Positions 42,162 through 50,465 of a stretch of DNA of 64,000 bases are shown piece by piece. Under the pieces are notes generated by a model that was not told the origin of the DNA, ran no database searches, and saw only the letters and a list, made by a program, of their open reading frames with translations. The position numbers and the translations under genes were made by a program. This DNA comes from Streptomyces termitum (GTDB lineage Bacteria; Actinomycetota; Actinomycetes; Streptomycetales; Streptomycetaceae): NCBI RefSeq assembly GCF_014650175.1, contig NZ_BMUL01000022.1, positions 1 through 64,000 on the forward strand, read 5' to 3'. Every line of letters begins with the position of its first letter. The first letter of the stretch is position 1.

Positions 42162-44597
42162 TCAGGAGGTGGCCGGGCTCAGGGCCCGGCGGGCCGGGAG
42201 GAGGGTGGCGGTCAGGCCCACCAGGAGGGCGCCCGCCACGAAGGAGCCGTAGACCAGGGGCGGGACGTGCGGCGGTTCGCCGGTCAGCGCCCTGGTCAGG
42301 GGGACCAGGGTGGCCAGGGCGATCACCGAGCCGAGGACCACGCCGGAGCCGCTGATCAGGAGCGCCTCCCAGCGGAGCATGCGCAGGACCTGGGCGCGGG
42401 TGGAGCCGACCAGGCGCAGCATGCGCAGTTCGCGGCGGCGGTCGAGGACGGTCATCACCAGGGTGTTGGCGGCGGCGAGGACGGCGAAGCCGCCGAGGAC
42501 GGCCGCCATGGTGGTGTTGGCCCAGGCGTTCAGGTCGCGCTCCACGCTCTGGGCGACGGCCCAGCCCTCCCGGTCGGCGACGGGTCCGAGGCCCTCGGGG
42601 GCGGGGCCCTTCACGAGGAGTTCCGTGGGGCGGCCCGAGGTGGTGTGGCCGGCGAGGTCGGCGGCCGGGAGCGTGACCTGGGCGAGGCCGAGGCCGCGGG
42701 TGTAGACCGCCACGATCTCGGGCGTGGTCCTGGTCCCGTCGGGGAGGTACAGGTCGATCCGGTCGCCGACGCCCGCGCCCGCGGACTCGGCCACGGTACG
42801 GTCCACGGCGACCCGGCCCGGGGCGAGGCGGTCGAGGCCGCCCTCGCGGACGCCGAGGTCCTGGACGGTGGCCAGGTCGCCGGAGACGCCCTGGGCGGAG
42901 ACGGCTTCGATCCGGCGGTCGTCGCCGGAGCCGAGGGGGGTGACGACGGCGGTACGGGTGACGGCGACGCCGCCGGGCACGGTGCCCGCCCCGGAGCCGG
43001 GGTCGCTGATCACGTGGTCGGCCAGCAGTCCTTCCCGCTGCTGGTTCACCGCCGCCCGGTCCTGGCTGGTGTGGAGGAAGACCAGGGTGGAGGCGAAGGC
43101 CATGGCGAGCACGAGGGGGGTGAGCGCGGAGGCGAGACGGCGGGCGTTGGTACGGGAGTTGGCGGCGGCCAGTTCCCCGGCGGCGCCCGCGGCGCGCAGC
43201 GGGAGTCCGAGCACGGCGGCGCAGGCGCGGGCGACCATCGGTCCGAGCAGGGCCACGGCCAGCATGAACAGCATGACGACGCCGAGGGCCGCGTCGGCGG
43301 CCCCCTCGCCGGAGGAGCCGGCGGCGAGGCCCGCGCAGGCGGTTCCGCCGGCCAGGGCCGCGAGGCCGAGGGGGGTGCGGACCCGGCCCGGCCGGATCCG
43401 TTCCACGGCGGCCTCGGCGAGGGCCTGGCCGGGCCGGATCCGGGCCGGCCGGCGGGAGGCGGCCCATCCGGCGAGGAGGGCGGCGACGACCGCGATGCCG
43501 ACGGCGGAGAGCAGCGGGATCCAGGAGACGGTGAGCTCGACGGGGGCGGGGACGGCGCCCCTGGCCTTGAGTTCGCCGAACCACCAGGAGGCGAGGGCGA
43601 TGCCGGGCAGGCAGCCGAGGGCCCCGGCGGCGGGGGCGACGAGGAGGGCCTCGGTGGCGACCGTGCGGCGGATCTGGCGCGGGGTGGCTCCGACGGCGCG
43701 CAGCAGAGCGTACTCGCGGGAGCGCTGTCCGACGGAGAGGGCGACGGTGCCGGCGGCGGTGAAGACGGCGACGAGGGTGGCGACGCCGCCGAAGGAGCCG
43801 CCGAGGCCGGTCAGGGTCTCCTGGGCTCCGCTGAGCCGCGGGTCCGTGGCGCGGTCGGCGCCGGTGAGGACCTGGGCGCGGCCGTCGACGGCCTGCGCGG
43901 CCGCGGCGGCGGTGCGGGCGGTCCAGGCCGCTTCGCCACCGGCGGGGGCGGTCGTGCCGGTGGTGTCCCCGGTGGCGCCGCCGGGGAGGAGGGCGATGGC
44001 GTCGAGGGCGTCCGGGTGGCCCGAGAGCGCGCGGGCCTCGGTGTCGGCGAACCAGACGCCCGGGGCGTCGGCGCGGCCGACGACGCGGAACTCCCGCTCG
44101 CCGACCGGGGTGTCGAGGGTGAGGCGGTCGCGGTCGGCGCCGGGGCCGCCGAGGACCACCTCGCCCGCGGCGGCGGGGGCCTGGCCGTGGCCGAGGCGGG
44201 TGCCGGTGAAGGCGGTGGAGCCCCAGCCCGCCGCCTCGACGGTGCCGTTCGCGCCGTCGCGTACGGGGAACGTCACGTCGGGCACGGCCCGGCCCAGCGG
44301 GGCGAGCCGCTCCAGCAGGGCGGCGTCGACGCGGGCCCGTTCGGGGACGCGTGTCGAGACCTCGTAGGAGACCTCGCCGCCGCCCGCCCTCACGTGGATC
44401 CGCTGGTCGGCGGCGACGACGACGGGTGCTTCGGCGTACCGGGTCGGCGGGACGGACGCCCGCGCCCCGGTCTCCAGGAGGATGCCGCAGGCGGAGACGA
44501 TGGCGGCGGTCATGAGCAGGGCGAGCAGGGTGCCGGCGAAGGCCGAGGGGCGGAAGCGCACCGCCGCGCGGGCCAGGCCGTTGGTACGGAGGAGCAT
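42162..44597 (-). CDS. ABC transporter permease, FtsX/MacB-like
   Basis: An 811-residue permease with two FtsX modules. Helix 1 lies at the N-terminus (FAGTLLALLMTAAIVSACGIL), a large extracellular domain follows, then a first FtsX core (about 235-400, including LLRAVGATPRQIRRTVATEALL), and after a second extracellular domain the final core (about 690-811, LRMLRLVGSTRAQVLRMLRWEALLISG). ATG 44597 overlaps the stop of the ATPase (TGATG). With its ATPase it would drive mechanotransmission or lipid/peptide efflux. No cognate substrate gene is adjacent. Confidence 0.92.
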   Translation of the reverse strand: MLLRTNGLARAAVRFRPSAFAGTLLALLMTAAIVSACGILLETGARASVPPTRYAEAPVVVAADQRIHVRAGGGEVSYEVSTRVPERARVDAALLERLAPLGRAVPDVTFPVRDGANGTVEAAGWGSTAFTGTRLGHGQAPAAAGEVVLGGPGADRDRLTLDTPVGEREFRVVGRADAPGVWFADTEARALSGHPDALDAIALLPGGATGDTTGTTAPAGGEAAWTARTAAAAAQAVDGRAQVLTGADRATDPRLSGAQETLTGLGGSFGGVATLVAVFTAAGTVALSVGQRSREYALLRAVGATPRQIRRTVATEALLVAPAAGALGCLPGIALASWWFGELKARGAVPAPVELTVSWIPLLSAVGIAVVAALLAGWAASRRPARIRPGQALAEAAVERIRPGRVRTPLGLAALAGGTACAGLAAGSSGEGAADAALGVVMLFMLAVALLGPMVARACAAVLGLPLRAAGAAGELAAANSRTNARRLASALTPLVLAMAFASTLVFLHTSQDRAAVNQQREGLLADHVISDPGSGAGTVPGGVAVTRTAVVTPLGSGDDRRIEAVSAQGVSGDLATVQDLGVREGGLDRLAPGRVAVDRTVAESAGAGVGDRIDLYLPDGTRTTPEIVAVYTRGLGLAQVTLPAADLAGHTTSGRPTELLVKGPAPEGLGPVADREGWAVAQSVERDLNAWANTTMAAVLGGFAVLAAANTLVMTVLDRRRELRMLRLVGSTRAQVLRMLRWEALLISGSGVVLGSVIALATLVPLTRALTGEPPHVPPLVYGSFVAGALLVGLTATLLPARRALSPATS

Positions 44598-45496
44598 CAG
44601 GCGGCCGCTCCCGCGTGCGCCGGGGCGGCGGGGCGCGCGGTGAGCGCGGCCATCCGGGCGGCGATGACCGGGACGGAGGCGCGCGGCAGGCGGTCGGCGA
44701 TGAGACCGTCGGCGAGGAAGAGCACCTGGTCGGCGTGGGCGGCGGCGGCCGGGTCGTGGGTGACCATGACGATGGTGGCGCCGAGGGAGTCGACCGCGGA
44801 CCGCAGCAGGCCGAGGACCTCCGCCGCGGTGGTGGTGTCCAGGGCTCCCGTGGGTTCGTCGGCGAAGAGCACGTCGGGGCTGGTGACCAGGGCGCGGGCG
44901 AGGGCGACGCGCTGCTGCTGGCCGCCGGAGAGCTCGGCGGGGCGCCGGTTCCCCTTGCCCTCCAGGCCGACGCGGGCGAGGAGGCCGGCGGCCCGCTCCC
45001 GGCCCTGCCTCGACGCCCCGTCGCCCGCGAGCCGCAGCGGGAGCAGCACGTTCTGTTCGACGGTGAGGGAGGGCAGGAGGTTGAAGGACTGGAAGACGAA
45101 GCCGAGGCGGCCGCGGCGGAGTTCGGTGAGCTCGTTCTCGTCCATGCCGGTGATCTCCGTGCCGCCGAGGCGGACGGAGCCCGCGGTGGGGCGGTCGAGT
45201 CCGGCGGCGCACTGGAGGAAGGTGGACTTCCCGGAGCCGGAGGGGCCCATCACGGCGGTGAAGCTGCCGGACGGCAGGCTGAGGTCGATCCCGCGCAGCG
45301 CGTGCACGGTGGCGGCGCCCCGGCCGTACCCGCGGCGCACTCCGCGCAGTTCGACGGCCGCGGTCGGGTACGAGCCGGGCGCGGCGGCCGTGCCGGGCTC
45401 ACGGGCCTCGCCGTGTCCGCCGGTCGTGCCGCCCGCTCCGTACGGTCGCGCCGGTCCCTCGTCCCGCTGCCGCCGCATGCTCCGCCGGATCCCCAT
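44597..45496 (-). CDS. ABC transporter ATP-binding protein
   Basis: A 299-residue ATPase with Walker A GPSGSGKST (84-92), Q-loop FVFQSFNLLP, signature LSGGQQQRVALARAL, Walker B VLFADEPTGALD and H-loop VMVTHDPAAA. It belongs to the MacB/LolD-like group that pairs with FtsX permeases. An unusual N-terminal extension of about 45 polar residues precedes the ATPase. ATG 45496 is preceded by GGAAGG. It is co-translated with the downstream permease. Confidence 0.94.
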   Translation of the reverse strand: MGIRRSMRRQRDEGPARPYGAGGTTGGHGEAREPGTAAAPGSYPTAAVELRGVRRGYGRGAATVHALRGIDLSLPSGSFTAVMGPSGSGKSTFLQCAAGLDRPTAGSVRLGGTEITGMDENELTELRRGRLGFVFQSFNLLPSLTVEQNVLLPLRLAGDGASRQGRERAAGLLARVGLEGKGNRRPAELSGGQQQRVALARALVTSPDVLFADEPTGALDTTTAAEVLGLLRSAVDSLGATIVMVTHDPAAAAHADQVLFLADGLIADRLPRASVPVIAARMAALTARPAAPAHAGAAA

Positions 45497-45959
45497 GGTG
45501 TGTCGCCTTCCGTTTCCGGTGTCGTGCTGTTCCTGTCCCCGACGTTACGGATCTTGGTGAGGTGTCGGCCATGGCGCGACCCGGCGGACCGGAGGTGGGG
45601 TTTTCCCCACCCCGCCGAGGGGGTCTCCCGGTCATGGCGTTTCGGCCACGCGTGACATCGGCCGTTCCCCGGTCCCGTGGGGGTCGGTGCACACCGCATG
45701 AACAGACTTTCGCTTGTTTCCGGGGTTCGAACGCCGTCCGAATCCGGTGTGCTCGCCTCGTGCCTCCGTCTCGTTGACCCACCTGACACCCCGTCTCCCC
45801 GACCTCTTGGAGTGCCGCCGTGCATCCCCTTCCCGCTCGTCTTCCCTCCCTCTTTCCCACTCCCCTTCCCGCGCCCCTTCCCGCCGCTCCGCCCCGGCCC
45901 CTTCAGTCCCGGACCGGGGGATTCCGTCGCACAGACCGTCCGGACCCGAGGGGGACAGC
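45497..45959. other. Intergenic region with divergent promoters and a pyrimidine tract
   Basis: Between the ABC/FtsX operon (minus) and the ABC exporter (plus). It contains an inverted repeat GGTGGGG-TTTT-CCCCACC at 45594-45611 and a C/T-rich stretch at 45822-45900. No gene is supported; the open frames on the plus strand continue into the exporter gene but have no start with a binding site until 45960. Confidence 0.5.
45822..45900. repeat. Homopyrimidine-like tract with CCCTTCCC units
   Basis: Nearly continuous C and T on the plus strand with repeated CCCTTCC and CTTTCCC units, 60 bases before the ABC exporter start. The matching minus strand is purine-only. It could form H-DNA or shift promoter spacing; no known motif. 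Confidence 0.6.
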
Positions 45960-48071
45960 ATGAAGCGTGCCGGTGACGTGCCACCGGCGTCCCCGGGCGG
46001 GGCGTCGGAGTCGGAGCGGCTGCTGTTCGGCGGGAAGCTCACGTACGACCAGGGCTTCGCCGTCCACTCCGACGCCTGGACGGTGCTCGGAATGTGGGAG
46101 ATGGCCCGTTCGCTCCCCCGTCAGGTCGGCCTCGCCGTCCGGCTCGCCCGCCGGGCCGACCGGCGGGCGTTCGCCACGGTCGCCTTCGGCGAGATCGCGC
46201 AGGGCGTCACGCAGGCCGTCTCCCTGATCATGGTCAACGCCCTGCTGGTACGGCTCCTCGCCCCGGGGGACGTTCCCGGGCGGCTGCGCTCCGCGCTGTC
46301 CGCGATCGTCGCCGTCGCCGTCCTGTCGTCGGTGGGCGCGCTCTGCCGGTCGGCCTCGCTCGCCGCCACCCGCGTCCTGGAGCCGAAGGTGCAGCGGGCG
46401 GCGACCGAGCGCTATCTGAGCCTGGTGGCCCGGGTGGAGCTGGAGGCGATCGAGGACGACGGCTTCCACAAGTTGATGGACACCGCGCAGTGGGGCGCGG
46501 ACGCCGCGCGCCGGATGGTCGGCTACTGCACCGCCGTGACGGCCTCCCTGATCTCGCTGATCGCGGCCGCCGGCGTGCTGACCGTGCTCCACCCCGTGCT
46601 CCTGCCGCTCCTGGTGCTGATGGCGCTGCCGAGCGCGTGGGGCTCGATCAGCATGGCCCGGCACCGGTACACGAGCTTCCACCGTTTCGCGCAGCACGCG
46701 CGGGCGGCCAAACTGCTGAGCCAGCTGCTGATCGACCAGAAGGCCGCGGCCGAGGTCCGCGTCCACGGGGTGGCCCCGCTGCTGCTCACGCACTTCCGGC
46801 TGATGGCCGAGACCAGCGAGGAGGAGCAGACGAGGCTGGCCCGGACCGGGGTGGGGGTGAACCTGCTCGCCGACTCCGCCCGGGGGCTGGCGACCGTCAC
46901 CACCTACGGTGTGCTCGGGGCGCTGCTGTGGGCCGGGCGGATGGACCTCGCCGTCGCCGGCACGGCGGTCCTGGCGATCCGGAGCAGTTCGGCCAGCATC
47001 ACCGCCCTCGTCCTGCGCGTCACCGAACTCCAGGCCGAGGCCCTGTACATCGCGGACCTGGAGCGCCTGTGCGACGAGGCCGCCCGGCGCGCCGTACCGG
47101 ACGGCGGCCGGGACCTCCCGGAGATGGTGGACGAGATCCGCTTCGAGAACGTCACCTACGCCTACCCCGGCAAGGACACGCCGTCCCTGGAGGGCGTCGA
47201 CCTCGTCATCCCCCGGGGCAGGACCGTCGCCCTGGTGGGGACGAACGGGGCCGGCAAGTCCACCCTGGTCAGCCTCCTCAGCGGGGTGCGGCAGCCCACC
47301 GGGGGGCGGGTCCTGTGGGGCGGGGTCAGCACCGCCGAGGCCGACCGGGAGCAGATCTTCGACCGGGTCGCCATGGTGGCCCAGGACTTCTACCGGTGGC
47401 CGTTCACCGCCCGCGTCAACATCGGCATCGGCCGCAGTTCGGCCGCCCCGTGGGACGACGCGGAGATCCGGGACGCCGCCGCCTACTCCGGCGCCGACGA
47501 GGTCGTCGCCCGGCTCGCGCACGGCCTCGACGCGCTGCTCGCCCGGGGCTACCAGCGCGGCCAGGAGATCTCCGGCGGGCAGTGGCAGAAACTGGGGCTC
47601 GCCCGGGCCCGGCTGCGCCGGGGCGACCTCCTGATCGTCGACGAACCCACCAGCGCGCTCGACGCCGCCGCCGAACAGCGGGTCTTCGACCAGATCCACC
47701 GGCTCGCCGACGAGGGGCAGACGGTCGTCCTGATCACCCACCGGCTGGCCAGCGCACGCCACGCCGACCTCATCTACGTCCTCGACGAGGGACGCGTCGT
47801 GGAGCACGGCACCTTCACCGAACTGATGGACCCCACCCTCGTCCTGGGAACCGGTGCGGGCGCGTTCCGCAGCGCGTACGAACTCCAGGCCCGCCAGTTC
47901 CACCTCCCCACCGTCCCCACCCAGCCCGCGCCCGCCCCCGGTCCCACCGCTCCCGGCCCCGCCGGCACCGCCGGCACCGGCTCCGGCGCCAGTCCCACGG
48001 GTCACACCGGCACCGGCGCGGCGCCGGGCGCGCCGGCCGGTGCCGTCGGTGAGGGGCGGTCCCGGTCGTGA
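45960..48071 (+). CDS. ABC exporter, fused membrane and ATPase domains
   Basis: A 703-residue half-transporter starting at ATG 45960 behind GAGGGGGA. Six transmembrane helices fill residues about 60-330, and the ATPase domain about 390-640 shows Walker A GTNGAGKST (about 427-435), the signature SGGQWQKLGLARA (about 536-548) and Walker B LLIVDEPTSALD (about 559-570). The signature form GGQWQK is common in exporters of peptides and lantibiotics. The final 60 residues are a Pro/Thr-rich tail. A Nudix gene follows 62 bases later. The substrate is unknown. Confidence 0.9.
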   Translation: MKRAGDVPPASPGGASESERLLFGGKLTYDQGFAVHSDAWTVLGMWEMARSLPRQVGLAVRLARRADRRAFATVAFGEIAQGVTQAVSLIMVNALLVRLLAPGDVPGRLRSALSAIVAVAVLSSVGALCRSASLAATRVLEPKVQRAATERYLSLVARVELEAIEDDGFHKLMDTAQWGADAARRMVGYCTAVTASLISLIAAAGVLTVLHPVLLPLLVLMALPSAWGSISMARHRYTSFHRFAQHARAAKLLSQLLIDQKAAAEVRVHGVAPLLLTHFRLMAETSEEEQTRLARTGVGVNLLADSARGLATVTTYGVLGALLWAGRMDLAVAGTAVLAIRSSSASITALVLRVTELQAEALYIADLERLCDEAARRAVPDGGRDLPEMVDEIRFENVTYAYPGKDTPSLEGVDLVIPRGRTVALVGTNGAGKSTLVSLLSGVRQPTGGRVLWGGVSTAEADREQIFDRVAMVAQDFYRWPFTARVNIGIGRSSAAPWDDAEIRDAAAYSGADEVVARLAHGLDALLARGYQRGQEISGGQWQKLGLARARLRRGDLLIVDEPTSALDAAAEQRVFDQIHRLADEGQTVVLITHRLASARHADLIYVLDEGRVVEHGTFTELMDPTLVLGTGAGAFRSAYELQARQFHLPTVPTQPAPAPGPTAPGPAGTAGTGSGASPTGHTGTGAAPGAPAGAVGEGRSRS

Positions 48072-48133
48072 CGCCACCGCCCGCCGCCCGCCCGTCGACC
48101 ACCTGTCCCCTTCCCTCGTCCGAGAGGTCCGAC

Positions 48134-49609
48134 ATGCCGCCCGTCCTCCCCCGTCCGCGCGCCCTGGTCTCCGCCTACCTCGACCGAAACCCCGCCGAAC
48201 GGGACGCCCTGGCCGGGTTCCTGACCACCCTGGACGCCCTCGGCGATCCGGCCGACCTCGCCGCCCTCCCCGGGCACATCACCTGCGGCGCGGTGGTGGT
48301 CGACCGGCACCGGAGGGTCCTCCACCTCCGCGACGAGGCGTCCGGAGGAATCCCGCTCCACCCCGGCGGGCGCGTCGAAGCGGCCGACGCCGGCCTCCCG
48401 GCCACGGCCCTGCGGGCGGTCGCGGAGAAGGCGGGCATCCCCGCCTCCTTCCTCGTCCTGACCTCCGAGTTCGCGGACGCGCCGATCGACATCGGCGTCC
48501 GCGACACCGCCCCCGACCCCCTGAGGGGCGAACCGGCCCGGCGTCACTACGACGTCCGCTTCGTCTTCCTCCTCGCCGACGACGCCCCCGCCCCCGCCCT
48601 TCCGGAGGAGGCGGCGGACGTCGTATGGCTGCCGTTCGAGGAGGTGCCCTCCCCGTCCCTGCGCCGCAAGCTCGTCGCCTCCGGCCCGGACGGCACGGTC
48701 GTCCCGGCGAACGCCTCCGCGATCGTCCACGACGGCCGGGGCCGGTACCTGCTGCACCTGAGGGACGCCGACAAGCCGTGGATCTGGGAGCCGGGATGCT
48801 GGGCGCTGCTGGGCGGCGGCCGGGAGCCGCAGGACCGGAGCCCGTACGACACCGTCGTCCGCGAACTCGCGGAGGAGGCCGGTCTCGCCGTCGCCGGTCT
48901 GGAGCCGTACGCGGTCGAGCACGTCGTCTCCACTCTGGGGACCCGCGTGCCGATCCAGCTGTTCACCGGCCGCTGGAACGGCGACCCGGCCCGGCTGCGC
49001 CTCACCGAGGGCGTGATGCTCGCCTGGGTACGGCCGGAGCAGTTCCCGCACATGACGATGCTGGAGTCGACCCGGGAGCTGCTGGAGCGGCACGCCGCCG
49101 AGCACCCCGCGCCCGCCGGAGCCTTCGTGGGCGAAGAGGCCGGACCATCGGCGGCGCCGTCCGGGACCGTGCCGAACGTGGTCGGCGTCCACCTCTACCT
49201 GGAGCGCGGCGGGCAGGTGCTGCTGGGGCTGCGGCATCCGGACTCGGCGTACGCGGGCGGTTCCTGGCACGTCCTGGCCGGCCACTGCGAGGCGGAGGCC
49301 GCGACGGCGTGCCTGGTGCGGGAGGCGTACGAGGAGGCGGGGCTGGTCATCGATCCGGCCGACGTCGACCTCGTCCACACCGTGCACATGCGGGAACGGC
49401 CCTCGGCGGCGCCCCGCGTCCAGCTCTTCTTCCGCGCCCGGCACTGGGAGGGCGTCCCCGAGCTGCGGGAGCCGGACAAGTGCGTGGCCTGGCAGTGGTG
49501 GGACGCGAAGGACCTGCCCGAGCCGACCGTTCCCTACACCCGCGCCGCACTCGACGGCATCCGGGCCGGGCGCGCCTACACTGAGCTCGGGTGGACCCGG
49601 CACCCGTGA
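48134..49609 (+). CDS. Multi-domain Nudix hydrolase
   Basis: A 491-residue protein with three Nudix folds. The second (about residues 190-330) has a near-consensus box GGGREPQDRSPYDTVVRELAEEAGL split over an insertion, and the third (about 345-480) has GHCEAEAATACLVREAYEEAGL; the first (about 45-180) has a degenerate box, GGRVEAADAGLPATALRAVAEKAG. Nudix enzymes cleave nucleoside diphosphate derivatives. ATG 48134 with GAGAGG six bases before it is favoured over a GTG at 48068 that would overlap the upstream stop. Position after an exporter suggests joint expression. Confidence 0.85.
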   Translation: MPPVLPRPRALVSAYLDRNPAERDALAGFLTTLDALGDPADLAALPGHITCGAVVVDRHRRVLHLRDEASGGIPLHPGGRVEAADAGLPATALRAVAEKAGIPASFLVLTSEFADAPIDIGVRDTAPDPLRGEPARRHYDVRFVFLLADDAPAPALPEEAADVVWLPFEEVPSPSLRRKLVASGPDGTVVPANASAIVHDGRGRYLLHLRDADKPWIWEPGCWALLGGGREPQDRSPYDTVVRELAEEAGLAVAGLEPYAVEHVVSTLGTRVPIQLFTGRWNGDPARLRLTEGVMLAWVRPEQFPHMTMLESTRELLERHAAEHPAPAGAFVGEEAGPSAAPSGTVPNVVGVHLYLERGGQVLLGLRHPDSAYAGGSWHVLAGHCEAEAATACLVREAYEEAGLVIDPADVDLVHTVHMRERPSAAPRVQLFFRARHWEGVPELREPDKCVAWQWWDAKDLPEPTVPYTRAALDGIRAGRAYTELGWTRHP

Positions 49610-49623
49610 CCCGGGAGGCGGCC

Positions 49624-50022
49624 TTGAACGAGCGCGACGTCCTGCTCAACGAACTCGCGCAAGGACTGCGCCCGATGGCGCGGGGGCTCGCGTGGTTCGA
49701 CGGCCTCGCCCCGGACGCGCAGTCCGAGGTGCTGCTGTTCCTGCGCCACCACTGCCTCCAGGCGCGCGCCGTCACCGAGGACGCGCCGGAGAGCGTCCGC
49801 CGCGCCGGGCTGCGCCCGACGCACACACCGGCGGTGCTCCTCGCCCGAGGCCGGATCGACGAACAGCTGGGCAAGATCGCCGCGCTCGCCCCGTCCGACG
49901 AACGCCGCAAGGCGTTCCTCCTGCTGGTCGCCCTCCTCTCGGTCGCCGACGCCCGCCGCCGCGCCCGCTTCTGCTCCACCGGCTGCGCCCACTGGTGGCA
50001 CGCCCTGCCGCCCACGGCCTGA
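49624..50022 (+). CDS. DUF5958 family protein
   Basis: A protein of about 132 residues that matches the DUF5958 pattern: NELAQGLRPMARGLAWFDGL, then LLFLRHHCLQARAVTED, then RRAGLRPTHTPAVLLARGRI, and a C-terminal Cys-x-x-His-like FCSTGCAHWWHAL. TTG 49624 has GGGAGG at five bases and is preferred to the GTG at 49591. The function of the family is unknown; the Cys/His end could bind metal. It follows the Nudix gene by 14 bases and may share its transcript. Confidence 0.85.
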   Translation: MNERDVLLNELAQGLRPMARGLAWFDGLAPDAQSEVLLFLRHHCLQARAVTEDAPESVRRAGLRPTHTPAVLLARGRIDEQLGKIAALAPSDERRKAFLLLVALLSVADARRRARFCSTGCAHWWHALPPTA

Positions 50023-50036
50023 CGGCCCGGGGCGGG

Positions 50037-50465
50037 TCAGGAGGCAGCCGTGCGGGCCGCTTCCAGGTCGGTGACCAGGCGGGCCACGCGTCTGTTGCGG
50101 ATGCGGCCCCAGCTCTGGCCGCCCAGCATCAGCAGTTGGTCCGTCGTGCCGGAGGTCAGGACCAGTTCCGGGACGTCGGACGAGTAGATCGCGCCCGTCA
50201 GGACGGCCACCCGTACCTCCCGGACGTCCGACCACGGATGGAAGCGGGAGCCGAACAGCCCGACGTACCTGACCCCGGCCGGGCCGTAGGAGACGGCGAA
50301 CGTCGGCGCGCGCAGCGCCAGCAGCGCACTCGGCACCCCCAGGAGGAGGAGCACGACCGGGCCGATCACCTTGCCCGCGCCGAACGCCATCAGCACGGCG
50401 AGCAGCAGGCACACCACGCCCGTCAGGAAGTAGCCGAACGCCGAGGGAGGGCGTCTCTTCTTCAT
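50037..50465 (-). CDS. Small membrane protein with PH-like domain
   Basis: A 142-residue protein with two N-terminal transmembrane helices (GYFLTGVVCLLLAVLMAFGAG and VIGPVVLLLLGVPSALLAL) followed by a beta-rich cytoplasmic domain (VSYGPAGVRYVGLFGSRFHPWSDVREVRV) that fits the bacterial PH-like or DUF fold used for membrane-associated scaffolds. ATG 50465 overlaps the stop of the 1588-residue gene as TGATG, so they are produced together. Function unknown. Confidence 0.75.
   Translation of the reverse strand: MKKRRPPSAFGYFLTGVVCLLLAVLMAFGAGKVIGPVVLLLLGVPSALLALRAPTFAVSYGPAGVRYVGLFGSRFHPWSDVREVRVAVLTGAIYSSDVPELVLTSGTTDQLLMLGGQSWGRIRNRRVARLVTDLEAARTAAS

Noticed and set aside
42099..45560. An 1153-codon plus-strand frame opposite the ABC/FtsX genes
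   Set aside because: It is a shadow of the FtsX and ATPase genes, which carry complete domain motifs on the minus strand.
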